DNA of 64,000 bases from Acinetobacter sp. LoGeW2-3 (GCF_002688565.1 NZ_CP024011.1:434001-498000); one strand, 5' to 3'. Shown: positions 7,998-18,062, numbered from the stretch's first letter. Numbers and translations are program-made. Notes: generated by a model from the letters alone, not told the origin.

Positions 7998-9029
7998 TTA
8001 ATGCGAGTGGTTAGACTCAAATGCTTTCACTGCCTTAATCCGATCCTGAGTTGCAGGATGGCTGCTAAAGAAATCCCATACAGAGCTTTCAGCCTCTTTC
8101 TCTTCACCAGATTCTTTGGCTAGGCGTTCCAGAAAGTTAGCAAAATGAATGGTAGGAATTTGCTGAGCCTGCATGGCCTTTAATGCATAGTCATCCGCTT
8201 CAGCCTCAAAGTTACGCGAATAGCTGGCTCCGACCATCGCAACTGGCAAGTTTGTCAGCAAGTCTGAACCATCGCCTGTAATCATGATCAAAATTACGCT
8301 AAAACCTAAACTAGATAATGCCTGTTGCAGGCTATGTCGCTGGACTAGATGCCCCTGTTCATGTGCCAGTACACCAATAATTTCCCGGTCATCTTTGGCT
8401 AGTGCGACCAGCTCATCAGTCAAGATAATAGTATTGTTTGGAATCGCTAACGCATTGGCACCAATTGCGCCACCTTGACGGAAAACCACCTTCGCCGGGT
8501 TATCTCCTGCTACCAGTTGCTGATATTGCGCCACAATCTTCTGCTGACGAGCTTTCGGTAGTTTGGTGTCGTCAGTCATCTTCAGGACATAGCTTTCTGC
8601 TTCATCGCCCATACGTGTCAGGGTATTGGCTGGCAGATGATTTGCCACATGATAGGAAGCTACTGGAATGCCCCATTTAATCGTCGCAAAGCCTAGTGCC
8701 AGCACAAATGCAACACTAAACAAGATCAAAGCCGGTGTGCGTTCCAGCTTCCAGACCGAATGCTGCAATCCTTTACGCTGTAAATTAAACCATTCCGGTA
8801 ATTCAGTAGAAAATTCTAGCCGCGCATCATCTTTCATGTCCACCACAGGCTGAATTTTTCCGAGTGCTCCAATTAGCTGCATGTCTGCATACTTGTAATG
8901 TCGCTGCTGTGCATACGCCTCGCCATACCGAACCAGTACCGACTGATCATCAATCGCAAAGACCTGTGCAGGTTGCGGTTTCGAGACAATACCATCATAG
9001 AAAATGGCATCGATCACTTGAGCAGACAT
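7998..9029 (-). CDS. M48 family zinc metallopeptidase, membrane-anchored
   Basis: A 343-residue protein with a cytosolic-looking N-terminal region (1-90), one membrane segment (about 98-118) and an M48 peptidase domain with the zinc motif HEQGH (223-227) and the downstream Glu ligand in SRNFEAEADDYAL. M48 proteins such as HtpX and BepA act in membrane or envelope protein quality control; the target here is unknown. It starts 12 bp after the DUF898 gene, and this pairing recurs in proteobacteria, suggesting joint function. Confidence 0.88.
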   Translation of the reverse strand: MSAQVIDAIFYDGIVSKPQPAQVFAIDDQSVLVRYGEAYAQQRHYKYADMQLIGALGKIQPVVDMKDDARLEFSTELPEWFNLQRKGLQHSVWKLERTPALILFSVAFVLALGFATIKWGIPVASYHVANHLPANTLTRMGDEAESYVLKMTDDTKLPKARQQKIVAQYQQLVAGDNPAKVVFRQGGAIGANALAIPNNTIILTDELVALAKDDREIIGVLAHEQGHLVQRHSLQQALSSLGFSVILIMITGDGSDLLTNLPVAMVGASYSRNFEAEADDYALKAMQAQQIPTIHFANFLERLAKESGEEKEAESSVWDFFSSHPATQDRIKAVKAFESNHSH

Positions 9030-9041
9030 GCTTCTCTCCTG

Positions 9042-10160
9042 TTATAACGACACATCAATATCGAAGATGTCGCTGATCTCTTCCGCTAGCGCACTGTGAT
9101 CCTGCTGTGCCCGGTTCATCATCATGTCTGGATCATTACGCAAATTCAGGGTTAATGATTCCACTTGATAGCGATACAGTCGAATGGCTGCCCAAGGTGT
9201 AAGCAAACCTAAACTCAGAATACGTGCAATCCAGTTGGTGACAATAATCCAGGTATAGTGCCACTGAGTACATTCAGTCTTAAACTGACTCCGGCTGATA
9301 GATGTATTGTTCCAGGTAGTAATAAAAATCCGTGCCTGCATCAGTGGAAAAATGATAAAAAAGCCAAACAGGTAAATCGCTACAATCCAGCCAATCAGTG
9401 AGCTTAACACTGCAGGATTACCCAGATTGGCAAAGCTGGAACCAATACCAAACACCATCACAGCGGCTAAAAAACCCATGAAAATGAACAGTGGGACATA
9501 CATGGCTTTCATGTAATCGCCCCAAGTGGCATTCAGCTTGAATTTCAGCTGCCCTGCATAGAGATGATCAAAACAATAACGCTTATATAGCCAGACCAGC
9601 ACCGGAAAAAAGATGCCTAAGGTAGCGATATAAACCACAACCCCCTTCAGAAAGGTCCAGTAAGCTTCCTTGTTTGTCCCGCCAAAGTAAAAACGGGCAT
9701 TGCCAAATTTACTGTTGCGGGCATTAAATCGTAATGTTGCTCGGATCAGCCAAGGTACCGCTAGATAAAGAATCAGCAAGCCGACTAATGTCGCTGTAGT
9801 CGACAAGTTTGAAGCCACCGAAATAGCAAAATATAGCCCCAGCGCGATCAAACGCCCCATCAGAATTTTGGCTGGCACCCCGGTAAAGTCAAAACGGCGT
9901 CGCGCAAATTCAGTATTGCCATAAAAATAACGTAAACGGCGCACCTTGGCCCAAGGTGAATACAAGCCCAAAGTGACAATGGTCAGCAGGATATTCACAA
10001 TCCAGATGCCGAAATATTCACTGGCTGTCCCATGAAAACGGAAACGCTGTAATCCACCGACTCGTACAGGCATTACTTCCGGCGTGGCTGGAATATCAGG
10101 TGGGAATGGTGGAATAACTGGAGGAATGATAGACGCGTCTATATCGCTGGTATTTTGCAT
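9042..10160 (-). CDS. DUF898 (YjgN family) multipass inner-membrane protein
   Basis: A 372-residue membrane protein with a Pro-rich N-terminal tail (about 1-40) and two similar halves of several helices. Each half carries the family pattern TLGLYSPWAKVRRLRY / SLGLLTPWAAIRLYRY, and GTASEYFGIWI / KGVVVYIATLGIFFPV segments also fit DUF898. Function is not established. ATG at 10160 (MQNTSD) is favoured by AAGG upstream. It heads an operon with the M48 peptidase, so a substrate, scaffold or regulator relationship is plausible but unproven. Confidence 0.85.
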   Translation of the reverse strand: MQNTSDIDASIIPPVIPPFPPDIPATPEVMPVRVGGLQRFRFHGTASEYFGIWIVNILLTIVTLGLYSPWAKVRRLRYFYGNTEFARRRFDFTGVPAKILMGRLIALGLYFAISVASNLSTTATLVGLLILYLAVPWLIRATLRFNARNSKFGNARFYFGGTNKEAYWTFLKGVVVYIATLGIFFPVLVWLYKRYCFDHLYAGQLKFKLNATWGDYMKAMYVPLFIFMGFLAAVMVFGIGSSFANLGNPAVLSSLIGWIVAIYLFGFFIIFPLMQARIFITTWNNTSISRSQFKTECTQWHYTWIIVTNWIARILSLGLLTPWAAIRLYRYQVESLTLNLRNDPDMMMNRAQQDHSALAEEISDIFDIDVSL

Positions 10161-10274
10161 AAAAAGCCTTGTTTTTATTATATAAATCTTTGCAAGCATA
10201 GCGCATGACCAGACATAGATGCCAGTATTTTTGCATCCATGCCCTGAGTCATCTGCTTTGGGTAACAGCTAAAA

Positions 10275-11114
10275 TTAGTTTTCTAGCTGTACCGCATGGA
10301 ACTGTAAATGGTCATCGACAAAGCTTTGAATAAAGTAATAACCATGGTCATAACCCTGATGTTCACGCAAGTTCAGCTTTTGTCCCGCAGCATCACAAGC
10401 CTGCTGGAATAAGGCAGGATTTAGCTGGCTATAGAACTGATCATTGAAACCTTGGTCAATCAAAATATCTGGATAAAGTGCACCTTTGGCTTTGACCAGT
10501 TCAGTTGCATCATGTTTGGCCCATTCTGCACGATCATCGCCTAAATAATTTGAAAATGCTTTTTCACCCCATGGGCATTGGCTTGGTGCACAGATCGGCG
10601 CAAAGGCAGAAACAGAGACAAATTTTTCTGGATATTTAAATGCTAGGGTTAATGCACCATGACCACCCATGGAATGTCCGAAGATGCCAATCTTGCCGGG
10701 TTGAATCTCAAACTCTTCATTTACCAATGGATACAGCTCATCCATGATAAAGCTCTCCATCTGGAAATGTTCAGCCCAAGGTAACTGTGTGGCATTGATA
10801 TAGAAACCCGCACCTTGACCGATGTCCCAGTTATCCCCCTCTGCCACGCCTTCACCACGCGGAGAGGTATCTGGTGTAATCAGAATCAGTCCGAGCTGCG
10901 CTGCTAGACGCTGTGCATGTGCCTTGATCGCGAAGGTTTCCTCGGTACAGGTCAGACCCGCCAAGTAGAATAGTGCTGGACAGCTTTGTCCTGCCAAGGC
11001 TTGAGGCGGCAAATAGATCCCGAAACGTGCCGGATTTTTCAGCACTTTAGAATCAAAGCGATAGATCCGCTGTTCACCCTCAAAACTTCTATTATTCTGT
11101 ACCAGTTCCATCAT
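10275..11114 (-). CDS. fghA: S-formylglutathione hydrolase
   Basis: Hydrolyses S-formylglutathione to formate and glutathione in glutathione-dependent formaldehyde detoxification. The 279-residue esterase-D-fold protein has the nucleophile elbow GHSMGGHGAL (Ser148), the Asp in ILIDQGFNDQF, the His in GYDHGYYFI, and the conserved DTSPRG and GAGFYINAT segments. The formaldehyde dehydrogenase that usually partners it is not in the window. Identification is strong; symbol follows FghA/FrmB naming. Confidence 0.93.
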   Translation of the reverse strand: MMELVQNNRSFEGEQRIYRFDSKVLKNPARFGIYLPPQALAGQSCPALFYLAGLTCTEETFAIKAHAQRLAAQLGLILITPDTSPRGEGVAEGDNWDIGQGAGFYINATQLPWAEHFQMESFIMDELYPLVNEEFEIQPGKIGIFGHSMGGHGALTLAFKYPEKFVSVSAFAPICAPSQCPWGEKAFSNYLGDDRAEWAKHDATELVKAKGALYPDILIDQGFNDQFYSQLNPALFQQACDAAGQKLNLREHQGYDHGYYFIQSFVDDHLQFHAVQLEN

Positions 11115-11150
11115 GATTCCTTTTTCTATTTTCTAAAGTCATTGATCAGT

Positions 11151-12551
11151 TTATGGCGTCACAGCGAGAGACTGAGAAGTTGTAGCTGTCGTCGCTGGCG
11201 GGAAAAGATGTTGCTCAAGCTGCGGCAACATCAATTCCATATTCTTACCGATCACCCACTGCGGTTCTGAAGGTTCAAAGCCCTGTGCACTTTCCCATTT
11301 CGCTACGGTCTGGCTGGCTTGCGCAAAAGCGCCTTTTAAGCTGTTTTGCTCACGCATTGCTTCATCAAAGAAGGCACGGCCAAAATAGGTATAATCCGCT
11401 TCATTGGAACAGCCAAAGGACTGGCGATCTGCTGCTGAAGCAGTAATTACCAAGGTATTTTCATTTTGCAGCGCAGAGACAAAGCTGCCTGAGTAACATG
11501 CAGAAATGACAATCACTCGCCAGCGAATACCGGAGGCATCCAGCGTATCACGTAACCATTTCGGATCGACCTGCGCCAGATCCAGCGGTGCATTTTCCAT
11601 TTCAAATACGTTTGGCAAACCATGCGAGGTCATGTACAGGAACAGCACATCGCTTTCCCGGTTCATCTGCTGACCGATACGGCGCAAAGCCAGCTCCATA
11701 CTGGTTTTTGAGGCAATCGGCATTTCAGTGCGCGCTGCTGGATGGTTTACCAACGCAATCGAACGACCAAAAGTACCAAAGCGGGTGTCAAACTGTTCCT
11801 TGATCCGTTCAATTTCCGAATAGAACACATCCTGATAACTTGCACCTGCCACACCCAGGAAATACCAGTGCGACTGGGCAAACTCGCCATATTCAATAGA
11901 ATCCAGCGCTTTATTCAGTAAATTCGGTTGGGCATAGAAAGCATCTTCGGCAAAGCTTGGCGGTACTTCTTCCACTTTCCAGATCGGTTGATCCTTGACA
12001 GAGATCTGCCAAACAACCAAGGTAAACAGCGTAGCTAACATGATTAGCGCACGTTCCCACCACGGCCATTTCAATTCACGTGAGAATACCCAAACCACGG
12101 CCAGACTTTGCCAGACAAACAGCATGACGAATAAGGTCGGGATATAGTCATACAGGAGGTATGGCAGATAATCGAGATCGCCCAGATACTGAATCAGGCA
12201 CTGGAACAACATGATATGGGTGTCCAGCACCAGCCAGAGCAAAGCCGGTACCAGCATCAGACGCGGATTATTAATCCGCTGTGATAGGAAAATCCCGACA
12301 ATCAAGGCAATAAACGGCCACAATGCGTAGCTGACCAGACCTTGGGAATTAAATTCGCCGATCCGGCCTGAACTGAGCCAGCTAAATAGACTATTGGCAC
12401 AGCCACCCAGAATGCCCCAGAACACCAGTTGTAGAATGGAGGGACGTACCATTTGTAGGGAACGCCTCGACCCCAGAAACAACCACATTCCGGCAATTTG
12501 ATTGCTCTTAAAATCGTGCCAAAAATTAATGGATGGTTTGAAGTCGATCAT
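11151..12551 (-). CDS. Membrane-anchored C13 (legumain/caspase-like) cysteine peptidase
   Basis: A 466-residue protein with several hydrophobic helices in the first half (about 38-60, 70-92, 98-120, 128-155, 165-185) and a C-terminal peptidase C13 domain. The catalytic dyad is visible: His310 in YMTSHGLPN and Cys352 in VISACYSGSF, the clan CD signatures shared with legumain and caspases. Bacterial C13 membrane proteins are common in Acinetobacter but uncharacterised. It lies 36 bp upstream of fghA on the same strand. Role and substrate are unknown. Confidence 0.85.
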   Translation of the reverse strand: MIDFKPSINFWHDFKSNQIAGMWLFLGSRRSLQMVRPSILQLVFWGILGGCANSLFSWLSSGRIGEFNSQGLVSYALWPFIALIVGIFLSQRINNPRLMLVPALLWLVLDTHIMLFQCLIQYLGDLDYLPYLLYDYIPTLFVMLFVWQSLAVVWVFSRELKWPWWERALIMLATLFTLVVWQISVKDQPIWKVEEVPPSFAEDAFYAQPNLLNKALDSIEYGEFAQSHWYFLGVAGASYQDVFYSEIERIKEQFDTRFGTFGRSIALVNHPAARTEMPIASKTSMELALRRIGQQMNRESDVLFLYMTSHGLPNVFEMENAPLDLAQVDPKWLRDTLDASGIRWRVIVISACYSGSFVSALQNENTLVITASAADRQSFGCSNEADYTYFGRAFFDEAMREQNSLKGAFAQASQTVAKWESAQGFEPSEPQWVIGKNMELMLPQLEQHLFPPATTATTSQSLAVTP

Positions 12552-12673
12552 AGGATTTCGGGGAGATGAAGTGGCTCGCTAATTCGCAGAATAAGTTTAT
12601 GCTTGATAGGACTTTTATCAATGCTATTTTTTAACTATATAACAAATCCTTGGCGAATAATGAAGCAATTATC

Positions 12674-13495
12674 TTATTCGGCTACAAGATCATGCTGAAA
12701 ATACGCATCAAAGCGACAAGCGTCCCCTTGCCATTGATGATCCGGTGCTTTATCAGCCAGAAAAACAGCAAGACGCGGACGTTTCACCACAACCCGTTTG
12801 GCAATTTTCTGTGCCAATTCTAACAGGTTATCGCCGAGGTCCATTTCACCATCCTCAGGCAAGAGCATATGCAGCAGCTGCATCTGTTTTTTCACCTGCG
12901 CCTGTTTCTTAGGTGCTTGTTGATTCTGATCACGCTGCGGGAACATTGGGTCCAGATAAACCACATCCACCACAGTATTTTGTGAGCCCCGCTGGATTAA
13001 ATAGTCAGCAGAATCAGAGAAGACCAGTTGAATACGATTCACTACTGGATTTAAAAATGCATCACTCTGCGCACGCGCATGGGTATCTTCCAGCAAGGTA
13101 AATAGAATCGGATGACGCTCGACTAGAGTTACCTGCGCACCGAGGTGGGCCATCAATAGACTGTCATGACCAAGACCGGCTGTGGCGTCGATCAAGCTTG
13201 GCTTTTCACTCAGATTACAGGCACGCGCAATCATTTCTGACTTGAGTGAAGCACGTTTTAAGCGCCCGACTTCTGCCTTCCAGTCCGGCTGCATTTTCAT
13301 GCCATTGGCACATAGCCATAAACCGTCCACATCGACACAGAGTGCCAGTTCAGGATTCAGGCGGAAGAAACGCGCATTGAGCTTTTCAACGGTTTCAATC
13401 TGAGCTTGTACACCACGAGAAGAAAGCACAGCCTCAAAGTGCTGTGCTTTCTCGATATATTCAGCTTCGGTATATAAGCGAATTTCGCTTACCAT
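12674..13495 (-). CDS. rsmJ: 16S rRNA (guanine1516-N2)-methyltransferase RsmJ
   Basis: Methylates G1516 of 16S rRNA. The 273-residue protein has the RsmJ-specific SAM motif [16 protein letters not shown], the acidic LVERHPILF, and the catalytic [10 protein letters not shown], followed by [14 protein letters not shown] and VVKRPRLA, all matching E. coli RsmJ. It overlaps the start-side gene uppP by 7 bp on the same strand, so translation is probably coupled. Confidence 0.93.
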   Translation of the reverse strand: MVSEIRLYTEAEYIEKAQHFEAVLSSRGVQAQIETVEKLNARFFRLNPELALCVDVDGLWLCANGMKMQPDWKAEVGRLKRASLKSEMIARACNLSEKPSLIDATAGLGHDSLLMAHLGAQVTLVERHPILFTLLEDTHARAQSDAFLNPVVNRIQLVFSDSADYLIQRGSQNTVVDVVYLDPMFPQRDQNQQAPKKQAQVKKQMQLLHMLLPEDGEMDLGDNLLELAQKIAKRVVVKRPRLAVFLADKAPDHQWQGDACRFDAYFQHDLVAE

Positions 13496-14313
13496 AATGT
13501 CCAGCCTGTATATGCAAACAATAAAATGAGCAGACCCGATACAATGCGGTACCAGGCAAAAATCATGAAATCACGCTTCGCTACATAAGCGACTAAAGCA
13601 CGGATCAACAGCAATGCTGAAATAAAAGACACTAAAAGGCCAATGATAAGTACCGCCAAGTCCTGTGTACCACTAAATACGTCAAAGCTTTGATACAAGT
13701 CTAACAGGCCTGCACCGACAATCACCGGAATACCGAGGAAGAACGAAAACTCGGTTGCAGCTTTACGCGATACACCCAGGAACATGGCACCAATAATGGT
13801 GGCACCAGAACGTGAAGTCCCCGGAATCAAAGATAAAACTTGGATCAGACCAATCCAGATAGCATCTTTAATGGTCAGGTCTTCAACTTCCTGCGCACGG
13901 ACCTGAGGTGGATGCTTTTCAATCCAGATGATGATCAGACCACCGACAATCAAGCCAATCGCAATCGCAATATTGTTGAACAGCAGCTCTTTCACAGTCT
14001 GACCAAACGTCAGCCCGATGAGTACGATTGGAATTGAAGCCAGGATCAAACCAATACCCAGACGGCGACCTTGAGGCTCACCGCTGAAAATCCCGGTTGC
14101 TGCACCCCAGAGACGTGCCCAGTATTCATAAATCACTGCTGCGATTGCACCCATCTGGATGGCAATCACGAAAACATCACTCTTTTCCTTGGTCCAGAAG
14201 TTCATCAGTTCTGAAGCCAGAATCAAATGCCCTGTACTGGAAATCGGTAAAAACTCAGTAATACCCTCAACAATACCCATGATTGCCGCTTTCAGCAGCA
14301 GTAATAGATCCAT
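13489..14313 (-). CDS. uppP: Undecaprenyl-diphosphate phosphatase UppP (BacA)
   Basis: Inner-membrane enzyme that recycles undecaprenyl pyrophosphate to the monophosphate carrier for peptidoglycan synthesis; overexpression gives bacitracin resistance. The 274-residue polytopic protein has the two family motifs [17 protein letters not shown] (about 13-30, with the essential Glu residues) and [10 protein letters not shown] (about 172-181). It sits between tsaB and rsmJ, overlapping rsmJ by 7 bp. Confidence 0.96.
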   Translation of the reverse strand: MDLLLLLKAAIMGIVEGITEFLPISSTGHLILASELMNFWTKEKSDVFVIAIQMGAIAAVIYEYWARLWGAATGIFSGEPQGRRLGIGLILASIPIVLIGLTFGQTVKELLFNNIAIAIGLIVGGLIIIWIEKHPPQVRAQEVEDLTIKDAIWIGLIQVLSLIPGTSRSGATIIGAMFLGVSRKAATEFSFFLGIPVIVGAGLLDLYQSFDVFSGTQDLAVLIIGLLVSFISALLLIRALVAYVAKRDFMIFAWYRIVSGLLILLFAYTGWTLW

Positions 14314-14329
14314 GCTTAATCCTGATTAA

Positions 14330-14995
14330 TTATGCTTTGCCTTGTTCTGGAATTTTCTTCCATGCGTTATCGCGTAAATACACTGGCAGTGCCAATTCAG
14401 CACTGACCCAGTTTTCTGATGCTACTGCCACACGAGCAATCGTTGCGATATCCTGTGCTGTCGTGGTGACATCTTTGTATTCAGAAACTTCCTTTTGCAC
14501 CAGATGAGCACCAGAACCAACGACAGTAAATTTGACTGCGGCACTGCCCTGTTCATAACTGAGTAGCTGTTCTTCATCGACTGGCTGCATGATGCCTTGG
14601 GCATCTAGTTGGTAGCTGGCGATATACACTTCATTCATGCGTGCATCAAGTACCGCAGTCACTTCAGTCAGGCCATGCAAACGGTATGCCGCCTGTGCCA
14701 AAGCCTGTAGCGTCGATACCGGCACCACAGGCAGGTCATTCGACCAAGCCAAAGCCTGAGTCACCGCAGCATTAATACGCACACCGCTGAATGAACCTGG
14801 TCCACGACTAAATGCAATCGCAGTCAAATCAGAAATCGCCAGGCTCAAATCTTGTAAAGCCTGCTCGATCATGGGGAGAATTGTTTGCGTTTGTGCCTTT
14901 GCGCGCGCATCAAGTTGAAAAAATAATTCTTGAGTGTCATTAATCACAGAAACGGAACACTGCTCATTGGCAGTTTCCAATGCCAGCACTTTCAT
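14330..14995 (-). CDS. tsaB: tRNA threonylcarbamoyladenosine biosynthesis protein TsaB
   Basis: Non-catalytic partner of TsaD in making t6A37 on ANN-decoding tRNAs. The 221-residue ASKHA-fold protein starts MKVLALETANEQCSV and carries FSRGPGSFSGVRI (the conserved GPGSFTG-like loop) and VLDARMNEVYIA. ATG at 14995 is preferred over the TTG two codons upstream. It is 16 bp upstream of uppP on the same strand. Confidence 0.94.
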   Translation of the reverse strand: MKVLALETANEQCSVSVINDTQELFFQLDARAKAQTQTILPMIEQALQDLSLAISDLTAIAFSRGPGSFSGVRINAAVTQALAWSNDLPVVPVSTLQALAQAAYRLHGLTEVTAVLDARMNEVYIASYQLDAQGIMQPVDEEQLLSYEQGSAAVKFTVVGSGAHLVQKEVSEYKDVTTTAQDIATIARVAVASENWVSAELALPVYLRDNAWKKIPEQGKA

Positions 14996-15081
14996 GCACA
15001 ACCTTAATTCAGAGAATATAAAAAATGTCGAATATCATACTCCACTCCCCAGCATGACGCGAGATATTCAAACAACAGATA

Positions 15082-15106
15082 CAAAAAACCTGGCCATCGC
15101 CAGGTT
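15082..15106 (-). terminator. Terminator of the Nudix / carbonic anhydrase unit
   Basis: AACCTGG/CCAGGTT hairpin with a T run on the minus strand, just past the carbonic anhydrase stop. Confidence 0.8.
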
Positions 15107-15130
15107 AATAAATACAGGGAGAAGAACTGC

Positions 15131-15661
15131 TTAAAGCTCGATTTGTTCTAATTGCTGGAACTTCTGAAAATGATTGGCATAGTGCAGCGCACTCATTTTT
15201 AGCTTTTGTACAGCATCTTCATCCAGAGTTTTCACGACTTTACCTGGAGATCCCATTACCACAGAATTGTCTGGAATGACCTTACCTTCAGGAATCAGCG
15301 CATTTGCACCGATAATACAGTTCTTGCCAATTACCGCATTGTTCAGAATCACTGCCTGAATACCAATCAGAGAGTTATCCCCAATGGTGCAGCCATGCAG
15401 CATCGCTTGATGGCCAATGGTCACATAGTCGCCAATATGCATTTTAATGCCAGCATCGGTATGCAGCACGGCATTTTCCTGAACGTTGGTATAGTCGCCA
15501 AGGTGGATTTTGCAATTATCACCTCTTACCACGGCACCAAACCAGACACTGACCCGTTTACCCATTTCCACCTGACCAATTACCGTCGCGGTCGGTGCCA
15601 CCCAGCCATCCCACGGTTGATGCAATGCTTTTGGTGAATATCCCTGAAATTTGTACAACAT
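15131..15661 (-). CDS. Gamma carbonic anhydrase family protein (YrdA/PaaY-like)
   Basis: A 176-residue left-handed beta-helix protein built of hexapeptide repeats (for example VWFGAVVRGDN, IGDNSLIGIQAVILNNAVIG). The three metal-ligand His residues of the gamma-class site can be placed in NAVLHTDAG, TIGHQAMLHG and the same loop. Relatives include YrdA, CaiE and PaaY (a thioesterase), so carbonic anhydrase activity is not guaranteed. It is 14 bp downstream of the NudL-like gene. Confidence 0.87.
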   Translation of the reverse strand: MLYKFQGYSPKALHQPWDGWVAPTATVIGQVEMGKRVSVWFGAVVRGDNCKIHLGDYTNVQENAVLHTDAGIKMHIGDYVTIGHQAMLHGCTIGDNSLIGIQAVILNNAVIGKNCIIGANALIPEGKVIPDNSVVMGSPGKVVKTLDEDAVQKLKMSALHYANHFQKFQQLEQIEL

Positions 15662-15675
15662 GCCTGAATATCCTT

Positions 15676-16290
15676 TTAGTCCTTAAAGAATTTTGATCGT
15701 TTAAATACCGGTGAGTTAAGTAGAAATGGCCAGTCTTTTTTATAGTCGAGGCCATATTGAAATAAAGAAATCAGCATACGCGCAGTGAGTCCCCAGACCA
15801 CTTCATTTTCAACACGCATACTCGGGAAATAGAGTGACTGTTGGGCAAAGCGCACTTCATACGGTGTGGGTTTGGCTTCAAGTAAATTTCTAAGAGAAGC
15901 AAAGAAGATCCGGTCGATTTCAGTCGGCTGTGGAACTAGTTGAACCTTAGGGGGAATCAAGCCAACAATCGGTTTGACCAGCATGCCATTACGGGCTTTT
16001 TGCATCGGCAGATCACCGATTAAATGTACATCGAAGGGATTCAGTGCAGTTTCCTCATAAGCTTCTCTTAAAGCCACAACAATATTGCTGGTGTCCTGCG
16101 GATCACGCTTACCGCCAGGAAAAGAAACCTCACCGGCATGATTGGTCATATAAGCCGAACGGCGGGTGAGCAAAACCTTGGGATTCGTTTCATCGGTAAT
16201 CGCAATTAACACGGCAGCATGCGCGGGTTGAATCCGCCTAGAAAAACGCAAACGCTGCTGTAATTTATGTGTTAAATCGCGGTCATCCAT
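15676..16290 (-). CDS. Nudix hydrolase, CoA pyrophosphatase type (NudL/YeaB)
   Basis: A 204-residue protein whose Nudix box GGKRDPQD...ALREAYEETAL preserves the metal-binding REXXEE core. The upstream LLTRRSAYMTNHAGEVSFPGG matches the extra CoA-pyrophosphatase motif of the NudL/PCD1 branch. These enzymes cleave CoA to 3',5'-ADP and phosphopantetheine. In E. coli NudL the first Glu of the box is also altered, so the Asp is not damaging. Activity is inferred from the motif only. Confidence 0.86.
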   Translation of the reverse strand: MDDRDLTHKLQQRLRFSRRIQPAHAAVLIAITDETNPKVLLTRRSAYMTNHAGEVSFPGGKRDPQDTSNIVVALREAYEETALNPFDVHLIGDLPMQKARNGMLVKPIVGLIPPKVQLVPQPTEIDRIFFASLRNLLEAKPTPYEVRFAQQSLYFPSMRVENEVVWGLTARMLISLFQYGLDYKKDWPFLLNSPVFKRSKFFKD

Positions 16291-16405
16291 TCACGCTTTC
16301 CTCATTCTCATTATGATTTCATCATAGCTGATTTTTAATTCCTGAGGATAGAATTGATGCCAAATTTCAATTTTTCAGTTATTCTGAGTCTACTTTTTGT
16401 CATTG

Positions 16406-16963
16406 ATGATGAATATGAACTTCTGTACGGCCTGTGGACATAAGACAACTGAAAAAGTACCTTTAGGTGACCAAAAAATTCGTCAAGTCTGTGGTTCCTG
16501 TGGCTTTATTCATTACATCAATCCAAAGGTGATCTGCGGCTCATTGGTAATCTGGGAAGATAAAGTACTGTTGTGCCGACGTGCGATTGAACCACGTTAT
16601 GGTCTGTGGACCCTGCCGGCCGGTTATATGGAACTGTTTGAAACCATGGAGCAAGGAGCTGCACGTGAAACGCGTGAGGAAGCCGAAGCGGAAGTGGAAA
16701 TCGAACAACTATACTGCATGTACAATATTCCACGTATTGGCCAGATTTATGTGCTGTTCAAAACCCAGCTAATTGAAGGCAAATTTGGCGCGGGTGAAGA
16801 AACTATTGAATCACGTCTGTTCGATGAAGCCGATATTCCTTGGGCTGAACTGGCATTCCCAAGTGTAGAACGTACTCTGCGTCATTACTTTGAAGATCGT
16901 AAAAATAATGTTTTCCCAATGCATCTCGAAACCTTGGGCTCACGTCTGGATCACACCGGTTAA
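16406..16963 (+). CDS. Nudix hydrolase with N-terminal zinc ribbon
   Basis: An 185-residue protein with a small zinc ribbon (CTACG then CGSCG) followed by a Nudix domain with box AGYMELFETMEQ...ARETREEAEAEV, a complete GX5EX7REXXEE pattern. The ribbon-plus-Nudix arrangement is like NudC-type NADH/ADP-ribose hydrolases, but the NudC SQPWPFPxS motif is absent, so the substrate is uncertain. Start is ambiguous among ATGs at 16406, 16409 and 16415; none has a good ribosome site, and 16415 (MNFCTACG) is most family-like. Confidence 0.85.
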   Translation: MMNMNFCTACGHKTTEKVPLGDQKIRQVCGSCGFIHYINPKVICGSLVIWEDKVLLCRRAIEPRYGLWTLPAGYMELFETMEQGAARETREEAEAEVEIEQLYCMYNIPRIGQIYVLFKTQLIEGKFGAGEETIESRLFDEADIPWAELAFPSVERTLRHYFEDRKNNVFPMHLETLGSRLDHTG

Positions 16964-16987
16964 AAGAAATTACTAAATACTGAAAAT

Positions 16988-17016
16988 AAAAATGAGCGCT
17001 AATAAGCGCTCATTTT
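16988..17016. terminator. Bidirectional terminator between convergent genes
   Basis: Strong AAAATGAGCGCT / AGCGCTCATTTT hairpin between the Nudix gene and the acyltransferase gene. Confidence 0.85.
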
Positions 17017-17044
17017 AGTTTGTAGAAAAGTTTTTTCGTGCTGC

Positions 17045-17959
17045 TTATGAAACTGATGCGGTGACTTCTGCTGGGTTTTTCAGGATTTTATTCTGTAAAT
17101 ATTTCAGCCCTTCATTCATCTTTTCTTGCACCAACGGCGTCAGTGTATCCACCGTATGACCTTCTGTAGAAATCTGGGGTAATGCCATCAAGTGCGCGGT
17201 GACATTTGGCATTTCCAACACTTTACGAACATGCGCTGCGAAACTGATCTGACCAATAAAAGGCGCAACGGTATCCAGCTCACCCTGCTGATTCACATAG
17301 CAGATCAGGCAAATCTGTACCGGACGCTTCGCTTCAATCGCCGCGCCCAGAATCCGGCCATGGACTTTCTTGATCGCACGTCCATCTGAAGTTGTGGCTT
17401 CAGGGAAAAACAGCACTGGAATATCCTGTTTTAAGAATTCAGTAATCTGTTCACGGATACGCACTGAATCTCCCGATCCACGTTTAATGAATAAGGTTCC
17501 CCCGCCCTTGGCCAGTTTGCCAAGTAATGGCCACTGTTCAATTTCAGCTTTCGCCAGGAAGAATACCCGTGCACCTGAACCAAGTACCGCAATATCTACC
17601 CAAGACACATGATTACTGACCCAAAGCGCAGGTTCTCGTGGAATCGTGCCATGTACCTGCACTTCAATATTGAACACCTTACAGAGCTGACGACAGAAAT
17701 ATTGTACATATCGTGTGTTATGTGGATTATTCGGATTCTTATATAAACCGTGTCGATAAACCAGATAGAATCCTTCACTCACCGCTGCGACAGAGGCAGC
17801 TATTTTTCTGCTATACAGCAGGAATTTTGCTAAACCACGAATTTCAGGTGTTTCATTATTTACACTCGGTTGCATACAAGGATCACTATTTTCCGGGCCG
17901 ATCAGGTCATCATTTTCACGTATCTTTACCATTCTATACTGTTCATTCTGAACATGCAT
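17045..17959 (-). CDS. Lysophospholipid acyltransferase, PlsC family
   Basis: A 304-residue membrane-associated acyltransferase with the catalytic NHVSWVD (HX4D box), the glycerophosphate-binding FIKRGSG and the PEATTSDGR motif of 1-acyl-sn-glycerol-3-phosphate acyltransferases, plus a hydrophobic N-terminal segment (about 45-65). It would acylate lysophosphatidic acid or a related lysolipid in membrane lipid synthesis. Acinetobacter genomes carry several paralogues, so I do not assign plsC outright. The N-terminal 25 residues are poorly conserved and the start may lie downstream. Confidence 0.87.
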   Translation of the reverse strand: MHVQNEQYRMVKIRENDDLIGPENSDPCMQPSVNNETPEIRGLAKFLLYSRKIAASVAAVSEGFYLVYRHGLYKNPNNPHNTRYVQYFCRQLCKVFNIEVQVHGTIPREPALWVSNHVSWVDIAVLGSGARVFFLAKAEIEQWPLLGKLAKGGGTLFIKRGSGDSVRIREQITEFLKQDIPVLFFPEATTSDGRAIKKVHGRILGAAIEAKRPVQICLICYVNQQGELDTVAPFIGQISFAAHVRKVLEMPNVTAHLMALPQISTEGHTVDTLTPLVQEKMNEGLKYLQNKILKNPAEVTASVS

Positions 17960-18062
17960 TGATTATAAAAACCGTTCAGACAGATTAAATTTTGCAATTT
18001 TTATTTAACACCTCGGCTAATTATTATCTTTTTATTGAATGCGTAAATTATGGAGTTTTATC

